DNA from: Streptomyces sp. QL37
GTDB lineage: Bacteria > Actinomycetota > Actinomycetes > Streptomycetales > Streptomycetaceae
Direction of reading: 5' to 3'
Assembly (NCBI RefSeq): GCF_002941025.1
Contig: NZ_PTJS01000001.1
Coordinates: 1,488,001 to 1,552,000 of the forward strand
DNA: 64,000 bases
Shown: positions 51,553-59,942 of the stretch, one piece after another
Layout of the letters: every line of letters begins with the position of its first letter
How positions within the stretch are numbered: position 1 is the first letter of the stretch
Notes under the pieces: generated by a model
The model's database searches: none
Seen by the model: the letters and a program-made list of their open reading frames with translations, nothing else
What the model was told of the DNA's origin: nothing
Position numbers and translations under genes: made by a program

Positions 51553-52485
51553 ATGCCACTCGACCCCTTCCTCGCGGAGAAAATGCACCTGCTCGACGGC
51601 CTCCCGGACTGGGGGAGCATGCAGTCCGACCCGGAAGCCGTGCGCAGGTTCACCGAGTTCTTCACCGACCCCGGTGAGTGGCAGATGCCGGAGGTCGATA
51701 CGGAGGACCGCACGGTGCCCGGTCCGCACGGGGAGGTTCCGGTGCGCCTCTACCGGCCCCGTCGGCGCGCCGCCGACCGGGCCTTGCTCTGGCTGCATGG
51801 CGGCGGGTTCATGGGCGGCAATCTGGAGATGCCGGAAGCTCATGTGGTGTCGGCCGAACTCGCCGCTCGATCAGGGGCGTTGGTGGTCTCCGTCGACTAC
51901 CGCCTCGCCGTCGACGGCACACACTACCCGGTGCCGGTCGACGACGTGGACGCCACTTGGCGCTGGTTGACGGAGAGCGGGTGGACCAACTCCGGGTCCG
52001 TCGCCCTGGGCGGTGCGAGCGCCGGCGCAGCCCTCGCGCTCTCGGTGGCACTCCGCCTCCGCGACCAGGGGCAGCGCCTGCCCGACGGCCTCCTGCTCGC
52101 CTATCCGTTCGCCCACTTCCCGACGCCGTCGCTCGACACGGCGAGCGCCGAGCAAATGAGCGTCCTGCCCTCGCTCATGCGGTTCACTCCGGAGTCCATC
52201 GAGCACATGGTCCGCAACTACGTCGGCCGTATCAGCGCGCTTCCGGCGTACGCGATGCCCGGGGCAGCGGACCTGACCGGGCTTCCACCCACCAGCCTCG
52301 TACTGGCGGAGTACGACGACCTGCGGCCCTCCGGCGAACTCCTCAGGCGGCAGATGGAGGAGACCGGCGTTCCCGTCGAGACATACTTCTCGCCAGGCAT
52401 GACGCACGGGCACCTGAACCGGGGCCCGTCCCTCGGCGAAGTCGACCGCTCCCTGGACTTCTTCGCACGGGCGCTCTCTCGCTGA
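51553..52485 (+). CDS. alpha/beta hydrolase, hormone-sensitive-lipase type esterase
   Basis: A 310-aa esterase. The HGGG oxyanion motif in LLWLHGGGFMGGNLEM, nucleophile elbow GGASAGAALA, acid in LVLAEYDDLRPSGE and His in MTHGHLNRGPS place it in the lipolytic family with HGGG and GxSAG motifs. It probably removes acyl groups from glycosides or esters, in keeping with the adjacent rhamnosidase. ATG 51553 follows TTGGAGTTCTC. Confidence 0.92.
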   Translation: MPLDPFLAEKMHLLDGLPDWGSMQSDPEAVRRFTEFFTDPGEWQMPEVDTEDRTVPGPHGEVPVRLYRPRRRAADRALLWLHGGGFMGGNLEMPEAHVVSAELAARSGALVVSVDYRLAVDGTHYPVPVDDVDATWRWLTESGWTNSGSVALGGASAGAALALSVALRLRDQGQRLPDGLLLAYPFAHFPTPSLDTASAEQMSVLPSLMRFTPESIEHMVRNYVGRISALPAYAMPGAADLTGLPPTSLVLAEYDDLRPSGELLRRQMEETGVPVETYFSPGMTHGHLNRGPSLGEVDRSLDFFARALSR

Positions 52486-52960
52486 ACGCCGGCTTCACTC
52501 CGCTCCCCGCAGCCCCGGCTGCGCGCCGCGATGGCGGAGCCGGCAGAGGAGATTCTGGCGGACCGACCTCATATGCGCGCAGGTATGCCCCGGCGAAGCC
52601 TTGCCGGGCAGGCAGTCTGCGCGGTCGCGCTGCTGACGAAGGTCTCCTCACCGTCGATCGTCATCCGCACGGCGACTTCGGGCGTCGTGGGTAAGGGGTA
52701 CGAATCACCGACGTGGTCCCCGGGGACGTCGGCGACCACGGGAACACGCGGTCCGGGGCGGACGCACCCTCTGGTGTGGGGCGCATGTCATGGGGACGCG
52801 GACGCCGGGCAGTCGCAGCTTGCCGAGGTCGCCCTCGGTCAGTCGGTTCGGCAGGCCCGAACGTCTCCGTGGGGCCGGATCCGCCGGGTGAGGACGGCTG
52901 TTCACGGGCAGCCGTCCCAGGCCGCCGTTCGTGCCGCCCGGGCCCCACGGCCGCCCCGGC
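52486..52960. other. region without supported gene
   Basis: No intact gene. Minus-strand frames show short runs that look coding (for example LTEGDLGKLRLPGVRVP) but no continuous or recognisable protein. It may be decayed DNA linked to the dehydratase remnant that follows. Confidence 0.5.
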
Positions 52961-53116
52961 TCATCCTGTCAGGGGGACGGTGGCCTCGGCGACCACCAGG
53001 CGCTCGCCCGTCTGCTTGTCGGCCCAGACCTCCAACTCCACGACAACCGTTCCGTCCTCGCGTACGGTCCGGCGCTTGACGACGCCTCCGCAGGAGATCT
53101 CGTCCCCGACGGTCAT
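52961..53116 (-). pseudogene. MaoC-like dehydratase C-terminal remnant
   Basis: A short minus-strand frame reads MTVGDEISCGGVVKRRTVRE...VVVELEVWADKQTGERLVV...VPLTG and stop. This matches the end of MaoC/hot-dog acyl dehydratases (GDxVxCGGxV...WAxNQxGE). The N-terminal part with the catalytic Asp/His is absent, so it is a fragment. Confidence 0.6.
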
Positions 53117-53412
53117 CGTGGGCGCAGCCGCCTTGTCCGCAGAACCAGGGTGCACCGCAGAAACCCGTTGACGTCTTGAGAGGCCGGCCCAGCGGCGGCT
53201 CGGCCTGATCACAAGCTCCTCGGCGTGGCCGACGCTCATACATCTGAGCGGGCAAAGCAGCAAAACGGTCGGCGGCGCTGCCCGTCATGTGGCGCACAGC
53301 CAGACGCCGGTCACCCCTCAGGTGTCACCGCGGCTTCTCGATCGATTCGGCAGTCACCGTGAGGCGCCACGGCCTCACGGGCCCAGACAGCCTGCAGCGC
53401 GGAACCTGCGGC

Positions 53413-53898
53413 TCACGCGCCCGCGCGGGGCTCTCCCTGTCGCGGCCAGGGCAACCCGTGCAGTTGCTCGAGACTGGCGTTGAAGTGTTGGAGGTGATCA
53501 GCGAACGCCGCGATCCTTTCCTCCGGCCAATCAGCCATGATCCGGTCCAGGCCCGCTATGACGCGGGCGCGGTCCTGATCAAGGCGACGCGCACCCTCTT
53601 CGGTGATGCGGAACTTGCGGGCCAGACCGCCGTCGGGGTCAGGGATGCGCTCGACGAGACCCGCCCTCGCAGCGGCAGCGGTCTGACGGTTGAGTGTCGA
53701 AACATCCAGCCCGAACGCCTCACCGAGCTGCCCGATCGACATCGGACCCTGCACACGGATGCGGCTGAGCAGGATGTATGCGCTGCGGTCGAGGATGCCT
53801 TCCGCCCGATGCTCCTTGCCGTGACGCAGATGCATGTAACGACCCAGCAGCATCTGTTCAAACTCCACCCGAGCCGTGTCCCGCCCTGTGGTACCCAC
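53413..53898 (-). CDS. MarR-family regulator
   Basis: A 161-aa MarR winged-helix protein: ILLSRIRVQGPMSIGQLGEA, FGLDVSTLNRQTAAAARAGL recognition helix, and VERIPDPDGGLARKFRITEEG wing. It is divergent from the MFS pump gene; two palindromes in the gap (53956-53986) are its probable sites. MarR proteins usually release the pump when a toxic ligand binds. Confidence 0.93.
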   Translation of the reverse strand: MGTTGRDTARVEFEQMLLGRYMHLRHGKEHRAEGILDRSAYILLSRIRVQGPMSIGQLGEAFGLDVSTLNRQTAAAARAGLVERIPDPDGGLARKFRITEEGARRLDQDRARVIAGLDRIMADWPEERIAAFADHLQHFNASLEQLHGLPWPRQGEPRAGA

Positions 53899-53955
53899 GC
53901 GACATCCCTCCCTACCGGTGCCCGAGCCCGACCCTAACCCAAGCTATGCATCAAC

Positions 53956-53986
53956 CACAAATTGTGACTCTTACACATCTTGTGTA
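53956..53986. promoter_or_regulatory. two palindromes in the marR-MFS divergent region
   Basis: CACAA-A-TTGTG (53956-53966) and TACACA-tct-TGTGTA (53972-53986) are perfect inverted repeats separated by 5 bp. They share TGTG/CACA half-sites, are AT-rich against the background, and lie 64 bp before the MFS start and 58 bp before marR. Confidence 0.7.
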
Positions 53987-54049
53987 TTGTGCATATGGGC
54001 GCTGGCCACGGCGTCTTCATTCGTCGTTGAGTCACAGAGGAGTTCCATC

Positions 54050-55501
54050 GTGGACGACCCCCAGCCGGCCGCACGTTCAGGTCCCATCGTCGCTACGCTC
54101 GCCCTGGCGGGAACAGTGGCCGCCATCATGCAGACGCTGGTGACCCCACTGATCGCGGACATGCCGCAGATCCTTGACACCACCGCCTCGAACGCGGCCT
54201 GGGTGGTCACCGTCACCTTGCTCGTCGCCGGTGTGTGCGTGCCGGTCTCCGGTCGCCTCGGTGACCTGCTGGGCAAACGACGCATGCTGCTGGTCTGCAC
54301 GGTGCCCCTGGTCGTCGGCTCCGTCGTCTGCGCGCTGGCCTCGTCCGTGGTACCAATGATCATCGGGCGGGGTCTCCAGGGGATGGGCATGGGCATGGTG
54401 CCCCTGGGCATCGCCATGCTGCGGGACGTGGTCCCGGCCAAGAAGCTGAGCGGTTCCATCGCCCTGGTGAGCGCCTCCATGGGTATCGGCGGGGCCATCG
54501 GTCTGCCCCTCGCCGCAGCGGTCGCCCAGTACGCTGACTGGAGGGTCCTGTTCTGGGGCTCCGCCGCGCTCGCCCTGGCCATCGGCATCGTCATCTACTT
54601 CGTCATCCCGGATGTCCCGGCGGGCGCCAAGGGGCAGCGTTTCGACGCGCCCGGCGCCGTCGGACTCGCCATCGGCCTGGTCTCGCTGCTGCTGGGCATC
54701 TCCAAGGGCGGTGACTGGGGCTGGACCTCCGGCACCACGCTGGGCCTGCTCGCCCTGGCCGTTGTTTCGCTCGCCGCGTGGGGCTTCTACGAACTTCGCA
54801 CCCGCGACCCCTTGGTCGATCTGCGGACCACCGCCCGCCCTCGCGTGCTGTTCACCAACGCTGCCTCCATACTCATCGGCGTGGGCATGTACGCCTTCAT
54901 GCTGATCGCACCGCAGCTGCTCCAGTTCCCCGAAGCCACCGGCTACGGCCTCGGACAGTCGATGCTGGCAGCCGGCCTCTGGATCGCGCCCGGTGGCGTG
55001 ATGATGATGATCATCTCTCCGCTCGGCGGAAAGCTCATCAACAAGCATGGCCCGAAATTTGCCTTGATCTGCGGCGCTCTCGTGATGGCGGCCGGCTACG
55101 GCATCGCCCTGCCTCTCATGGGTACCGCGTGGGGCCTGATGATCGTCGGCATCGTGATCAACAGCGGCGTCGCCCTCGCCTACGGTTCCATGCCAGCTCT
55201 CATCATGAGCGCCGTTCCGGTGTCCGAGACCGCAGCAGCCAACGGCTTCAACACCCTCATGCGCTCCCTCGGCACCACCATCGGCTCAGCGGTGATCGGA
55301 GTCGTGCTGGCACAGATGACCATGACCATGGGCGGTCAGACGCTCGCGTCCGAAAGCGGTTTCCGTACAGGTCTGATGATCGGCTGCGGTGTGGCTCTCG
55401 TCTCGGCAGCCGTCGCCTGCCTCATCCCCGCGGTGCGGGGCAACGCCGCTTCGCCGGCCACGGAGCAAGCCCCGGCCGAGCAAGCACCCGCACGCGCCTG
55501 A
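54050..55501 (+). CDS. MFS drug exporter, DHA2 type
   Basis: A 483-aa transporter with 14 membrane segments. Motif A GRLGDLLGKRRMLLVCTV, motif C-like GIGGAIGLPLAAAVAQY ADWR, and WVVTVTLLVAGVCVPVSG near the N-terminus identify the DHA2 family of proton-driven multidrug exporters. GTG 54050 follows AGAGGAG. The gene is probably repressed by the divergent MarR protein. Confidence 0.93.
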   Translation: MDDPQPAARSGPIVATLALAGTVAAIMQTLVTPLIADMPQILDTTASNAAWVVTVTLLVAGVCVPVSGRLGDLLGKRRMLLVCTVPLVVGSVVCALASSVVPMIIGRGLQGMGMGMVPLGIAMLRDVVPAKKLSGSIALVSASMGIGGAIGLPLAAAVAQYADWRVLFWGSAALALAIGIVIYFVIPDVPAGAKGQRFDAPGAVGLAIGLVSLLLGISKGGDWGWTSGTTLGLLALAVVSLAAWGFYELRTRDPLVDLRTTARPRVLFTNAASILIGVGMYAFMLIAPQLLQFPEATGYGLGQSMLAAGLWIAPGGVMMMIISPLGGKLINKHGPKFALICGALVMAAGYGIALPLMGTAWGLMIVGIVINSGVALAYGSMPALIMSAVPVSETAAANGFNTLMRSLGTTIGSAVIGVVLAQMTMTMGGQTLASESGFRTGLMIGCGVALVSAAVACLIPAVRGNAASPATEQAPAEQAPARA

Positions 55502-55506
55502 GCGAT

Positions 55507-55573
55507 GAATCGTGCGGCAGAGGCCCGCCGAAGTCCGCACACTGGACTTCGGCGGGCCTCTGCCGCACGATTC
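55507..55573. terminator. 30-bp perfect hairpin terminator
   Basis: Positions 55507-55536 (starting GAATCGTGCGGCAGAGG) are the exact reverse complement of 55544-55573, with a 7-nt loop. It begins 5 bp after the MFS stop. No T-run follows. A 30-bp perfect stem is long even for Streptomyces. Confidence 0.82.
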
Positions 55574-55920
55574 AAGGTCTGGCCGGAGCACGCATCCCGG
55601 CGACGTTGACACGCCTGGCATCCGCGGCACCGCAGCACTTCCGTGGACGAATCACGGAAGTGAGGCAGAGCCAGGGCGGGAGAACGTCCGGTCTCCTTCA
55701 CCACGCGCTCAGAGCCGCCTCGACGCCTGACGGCCAGAGGCTGCCCGCCGGAATCCGGACGCGTCGGCGGAATCGTCGTGGCCGTAACCAACACCCCGCA
55801 GTGACGGAGCCACAACCCGCCCCGCTCGCACGCGCCGACGGTGCACCAACATATGACAGCGAGACCGGCCCGGTGCCGGTCTTGGCTTGAAACGCTCCTG
55901 TCCAGCGGTACGCTCCCCGG
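55574..55920. other. intergenic region before tetR
   Basis: No gene supported. A small hairpin with 8-bp arms CTTCCGTG/CACGGAAG lies at 55638-55660, and a second near 55861-55886 with arms around GACCGGC/GCCGGTC. Neither has a clear role. Confidence 0.45.
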
Positions 55921-56511
55921 GTGATGCAGCCCACCCCTTCGGACTCCGGGCGGCGCGCGAACGACGGGCCGAAGGCTGCCGTACGCAATCGAGCCGCTCT
56001 GATCGCCGCCGCCCGAGAGATCTACGCAGCGGACGGCCCGAACGCCCCGCTCTCCGCCATCGCACGACGGGCCGGAGTCAGCCAGGGAGTCCTGTACAGG
56101 CATTTTCCCGACCGCTCCACCCTGGCGACCGCGGTGCTCGAGGAGAACGTTCGTCAGGTCGAGCAGATGGCAACCACCGAAGGGACGACCTTGCGCGACG
56201 TGCTCGGTGTGGTGACCTGGCATCTCACTGAGTCCGCAGCTTTCATCGGCCTTCTGCACGCCGACACAGCAGGCAGCCCATCAGGCTTGAGCACGGCCGA
56301 CTTGGATCTGGCCGAGCGAGTGGAACGCTCCCTGCGAAGACACCTGCCCGTCGGCCATCAGCTGGGCGCGGCGGACGATCTCATGCTCGCCGTAGCCATG
56401 GTCTCCGGTGCCGTCACCGGCCCCACGCGCGAGACGCGGGAACGCCGAACACTGGCCGCTTGGCGATTGCTCGGCGTCGAGGTGGGGCCGGTGCGGCCCT
56501 TCGGTGCCTGA
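55921..56511 (+). CDS. TetR-family regulator
   Basis: A 196-aa TetR protein: RAALIAAAREIYAADG...LSAIARRAGVSQGVLYRHFPD helix-turn-helix near residues 24-65, then a C-terminal ligand region like the SACE_7040/TetR_C group. It may start at GTG 55921 or ATG 55924; no strong ribosome binding site decides. Its likely targets are itself or the nearby monooxygenase/lipoprotein pair, whose shared promoter has a perfect palindrome. Confidence 0.88.
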   Translation: MMQPTPSDSGRRANDGPKAAVRNRAALIAAAREIYAADGPNAPLSAIARRAGVSQGVLYRHFPDRSTLATAVLEENVRQVEQMATTEGTTLRDVLGVVTWHLTESAAFIGLLHADTAGSPSGLSTADLDLAERVERSLRRHLPVGHQLGAADDLMLAVAMVSGAVTGPTRETRERRTLAAWRLLGVEVGPVRPFGA

Positions 56512-56524
56512 GGTCGGGAGGGGG

Positions 56525-57544
56525 TCAGCCTCCGTTGGACTGGCGGACGCCTTCCGCCAGCGCGTCGAACGTGTAGAGGTATCCTCCGGCCGGGCCGCTG
56601 ACGGTCATGTACGCCTTGGTTCCACCGGGCGTGATCGCCACGTTCGTCGCTGATTCCAGCCCCTTGGTGCGAGCGGGAACTTCGATCGTCGCCAGGCGCT
56701 CGCCATACCGGTCGTACACGATCATCGCAGGGCGACCATGCAGAGCCTGGTAAAGATTGCCGTCCGCGTCCACGGCTATCGAGTCCGTCTGGGCGAGCCC
56801 TCCGTCGACTCGGACAGCGGTGTGCAGAGGAGCCGTTCCGGGCTGCGCGTCAAGGTGGAGGTAGGAGATCCGGTTCTGTGTGAGTTCGCTGAACCACAGA
56901 CCTCGATATTCCGCGTCGAACGAGATCCCGTTCGTAGCGGAGAGGCCGTCCGCCAGAACGGTGGCCTTCTTGCCATCGCGGTCAATACGCACCACTCGCC
57001 CGCGCGGCTCCCCCTCAGGAAGCCCGCGTGAGTCGGAGACGTACAAGTCACCGGCCTTGTCGAAGGCGATGTCATCGGGGTTCATCTGCGCTCCCTCGAC
57101 CTCGCCGGCGAAGAAGGTCTGCGGATCACTGCCGTCCGGGGCAAGGCTCACGACCTCGCCGTGGGCGTAGTCGGTCAGGTAGAGCCGCCCGTCATACGGG
57201 CTGAACTGCGCCGAGGTGTAGGACCCACGGCTGTCGGTGTGAACAGCCCGCGACGTCTTCTCCTTGACATCGACACGCAGCACCTTCGGCTCTCCCCGAG
57301 GGGCGGTGACATCGACGACGAACAGGGCCCCGTGGTCGTCGAAGGTCGGCCCCTCCAGAAGGGTCATGCCCGTCCCTTCGTGGACCTGTGTCAGCTGCAT
57401 GACCTTGTGTGCCTGAATCGTCCTGCCGGCCATACCGGTAGTCGCCCGACCGGCGGGATCGCCTGTCTCGGTCCCGCATCCCGTGAGGGTCAGCATGCCC
57501 AAGGTGGCGAGCACGGCCATGGCTCGAATCGAGGGTCGTTGCAT
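56525..57544 (-). CDS. SMP-30/gluconolactonase-like lipoprotein
   Basis: A 339-aa secreted lipoprotein. The signal peptide MAVLATLGMLTLTGC ends in a lipobox (LTGC, Cys about residue 23). The mature part is a beta-propeller of the SMP-30/lactonase type: GPTFDDHGALFVVDVT, NPDDIAFDKAGDLYVSDSRG, GISFDAEYRGLWFSE, DSIAVDADGNLYQA. These enzymes hydrolyse lactones with a metal ion. Divergent from a Baeyer-Villiger monooxygenase, which makes esters or lactones, it may open the product outside the membrane. Confidence 0.9.
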   Translation of the reverse strand: MQRPSIRAMAVLATLGMLTLTGCGTETGDPAGRATTGMAGRTIQAHKVMQLTQVHEGTGMTLLEGPTFDDHGALFVVDVTAPRGEPKVLRVDVKEKTSRAVHTDSRGSYTSAQFSPYDGRLYLTDYAHGEVVSLAPDGSDPQTFFAGEVEGAQMNPDDIAFDKAGDLYVSDSRGLPEGEPRGRVVRIDRDGKKATVLADGLSATNGISFDAEYRGLWFSELTQNRISYLHLDAQPGTAPLHTAVRVDGGLAQTDSIAVDADGNLYQALHGRPAMIVYDRYGERLATIEVPARTKGLESATNVAITPGGTKAYMTVSGPAGGYLYTFDALAEGVRQSNGG

Positions 57545-57649
57545 TGGGTCACTCCTCCTGTCCGCTGTGTGAGGATGCCGCGGGCTCAGTGTTCGTCCGC
57601 CGCGCGCAGGTCAGCGTTCACCGAGGAGCTGCGACACCCCCGCTTCCAA

Positions 57650-57667
57650 CCGGACAACACTGTCCGG
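57650..57667. promoter_or_regulatory. operator candidate between lactonase and monooxygenase genes
   Basis: CCGGACA-acac-TGTCCGG is a perfect 7-bp-arm palindrome. Further half-sites (CGGACAG near 57682 and TGTCCGC near 57559) lie in the same gap. This is the likely control site for both divergent genes, possibly bound by the TetR protein at 55921-56511. Confidence 0.65.
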
Positions 57668-57732
57668 ATCTTGTTACCGTAGCGGACAGCCGTTCATCTC
57701 GAGCGGCCCATCTGCAGAATTGAGGCCCCCAC

Positions 57733-59583
57733 ATGACACCCCCTCAAGCAACCACCGAGCATGCACTCGCCGCCCTGAGGCAGCGGTACCGCGTCGAGCG
57801 CGAGCGGCGTGTACGCCCGGACGGCGCCGGCCAGTACCACGCCACGGAAGCCGAGTTCGGCTACTACGCCGCGGACCCGTACACCGGGGAACCGGCCGCA
57901 CGTGAGCCGCTGCAGGACACCGTCGACGTCGCCGTGATCGGCGGTGGGTTCGGCGGGATCCTCGCCGGGGCGCGGATGCGGCAACAGGGCATGGAGAGCG
58001 TCAGAATCGTCGAGAAGGGAGGCGACTTCGGAGGTACCTGGTACTGGAACCGTTACCCGGGCATCCACTGCGACATCGAGTCGCACGTCTACCTGCCGAT
58101 GCTCGACGAGACCGGCTACGTCCCGGAATGGAAATACGCCCCCGGCGAGGAGATCCGCCGCCACGCGGTGCGCATCGCACAGCAGTTCAACCTCTACTCG
58201 GACACCCTGTTCTCCACCGCGGTCACCTCGCTGACCTGGGACGAGGACTCCGAGACATGGATCGTCGCCACCGACAGGGGCGACGCGTTCCACGCCACGT
58301 ACGTCGTCACGGCCACTGGCACCCTCTCCGAACCGAAGCTCCCCGGAATACCCGGCATCGAGGAATTCGCAGGCCACACCTTCCACACATCGAGGTGGGA
58401 CTACGGCTACACCGGCGGCACCGCCGAAGGCGGCATGACCGGGCTCGCGCAGAAGCGGGTGGGAATCGTGGGCACCGGAGCCACCGGCATCCAGGTCATT
58501 CCGATGCTGGCCGAGGACGCCGGACACGTGTACGTCTTCCAGCGCACACCCTCCACCGTGGACGTGCGCGCCAACCGCCGCACCACGGCCGCCGACGTCG
58601 GCGCCGACCGCGCGGGCTGGGCACACGAGCGCCGCGAGAACTACCTCCGCATCGTCTCCGGTGAGGCCGTCGAAAAGGATCTGGTGGCAGACCGCTGGAC
58701 CGAGTCAGCGGACCTTCTGGAGAAGCTGCTCCCCAGCTTCCGCCGCCAGGGCGACCGGGACGCCTTCGAAGCCGCATACGAGGTCGCCGACGCCACCAAG
58801 ATGAACGAGCTCCGGGCCCGGGTCGAACAGAGCGTCACCGACCCGGAAACCGCGGAAGCCCTCAAGCCGTGGTACCGCTACGCCTGCAAGCGCCCCACCT
58901 TTTCCGACAAGTACTACCAAGCGTTCAACCGTGACAACGTCACTCTGGTCGACACGGCGGACACGCACGGCATCGAGCGCATCACCGAACGTGGCGTCGT
59001 GGTCGGCGATTCGGCATACGAACTCGATTGCCTCATCTTCGCCACGGGTTTCTCCGTCGGGACGTCCGGCATCCTCTCCGGAAAGCTCCCCGTCCACGGC
59101 CGGGGAGGCACCCAGATGCTGCACGCGTGGGCGAAGGAAGGCCCGCGCACTCTGCACGGCTTCACCAGCAACGGCTTCCCGAACCTGATCCAGATGGGAG
59201 CGTTGCAGAACGCCAGCAGCGTCAACTTCACGCACGTGCTGGACGAGCAGGCCGTCCACGCCGCAGCCCTCGTCGCGGCCGCCGAAGCCAAGGGTGCCCT
59301 CGTCGAACCCTCCCGAGAGGCCGAGGACGCCTGGATCGCCGTCCTGACCGAGGACGCCCCCGACCACGAGTGGTTCCACGCCGAGTGCACCCCCGGGTAC
59401 TACAACCGCGAAGGTCGCGGCCGTCCCAGCGGTCCGATGGCCTACCCCCACGGGGCGTTCGCCTTCCACGGACTCCTCAAGCGATGGCGCGAGGAATCCA
59501 TGGGCGAGATCCTCGAGGCCCGGGCTTCCGCCGATGGCCAGACCTCCCCGGGGGACGAATCAGCGGTCGGCGCGTCACGATAG
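57733..59583 (+). CDS. Baeyer-Villiger flavin monooxygenase
   Basis: A 616-aa class B flavin monooxygenase. FAD site VAVIGGGFGGILAGARM near residue 70, GGTWYWNRYPGIHCDIESHVY, the Baeyer-Villiger fingerprint FAGHTFHTSRWD, and NADPH site VGIVGTGATGIQV. Such enzymes insert oxygen next to a ketone to give an ester or lactone, as in phenylacetone or cyclopentadecanone monooxygenases. ATG 57733 is used. The divergent lactonase-like lipoprotein is a logical partner. Confidence 0.95.
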   Translation: MTPPQATTEHALAALRQRYRVERERRVRPDGAGQYHATEAEFGYYAADPYTGEPAAREPLQDTVDVAVIGGGFGGILAGARMRQQGMESVRIVEKGGDFGGTWYWNRYPGIHCDIESHVYLPMLDETGYVPEWKYAPGEEIRRHAVRIAQQFNLYSDTLFSTAVTSLTWDEDSETWIVATDRGDAFHATYVVTATGTLSEPKLPGIPGIEEFAGHTFHTSRWDYGYTGGTAEGGMTGLAQKRVGIVGTGATGIQVIPMLAEDAGHVYVFQRTPSTVDVRANRRTTAADVGADRAGWAHERRENYLRIVSGEAVEKDLVADRWTESADLLEKLLPSFRRQGDRDAFEAAYEVADATKMNELRARVEQSVTDPETAEALKPWYRYACKRPTFSDKYYQAFNRDNVTLVDTADTHGIERITERGVVVGDSAYELDCLIFATGFSVGTSGILSGKLPVHGRGGTQMLHAWAKEGPRTLHGFTSNGFPNLIQMGALQNASSVNFTHVLDEQAVHAAALVAAAEAKGALVEPSREAEDAWIAVLTEDAPDHEWFHAECTPGYYNREGRGRPSGPMAYPHGAFAFHGLLKRWREESMGEILEARASADGQTSPGDESAVGASR

Positions 59584-59942
59584 GCCGGATGCGAGTCCAC
59601 CGGGGAAACCGCAGCTCGGCAAGAGCCCGCGTTACCCATGGACCGCAGGGACGGTGAGGCCCGCCGGTGACGTCCGGCTCGTCGGGGCCGGCTCCCCGAC
59701 ACCGGCGTCGCCGAGTCAGGCACCCCCTCACCACCAGCGGAAGGCACGGATCGTCATGCAGCCCCTGGCCCGGGCGACCCCGCTGCCGCTCGGGCCAGGC
59801 GCGAGACAACAGAGCATCCTGGTCAAAATCTTTAAAGCATAGATTTTTAGGGTTAGAGTGAATTCCGGATCGCTCCGCCTCTTCTTCGTGTGCGCTCCGA
59901 CCAGTGAAAACGTCCACTCGATCCAGCACCCCGAGGGAATTC
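59584..59942. other. intergenic region before GH3 gene
   Basis: No gene supported. The only notable structure is the AT-rich palindrome at 59825-59847. Confidence 0.5.
59825..59847. promoter_or_regulatory. operator candidate before GH3 beta-glucosidase gene
   Basis: AAAATCT (59825-59831) is mirrored by AGATTTT (59841-59847) around a 9-bp AT-rich centre, 96 bp before the ATG. It stands out from the GC-rich background and fits a sugar-repressor site, although no repressor is adjacent. Confidence 0.5.
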
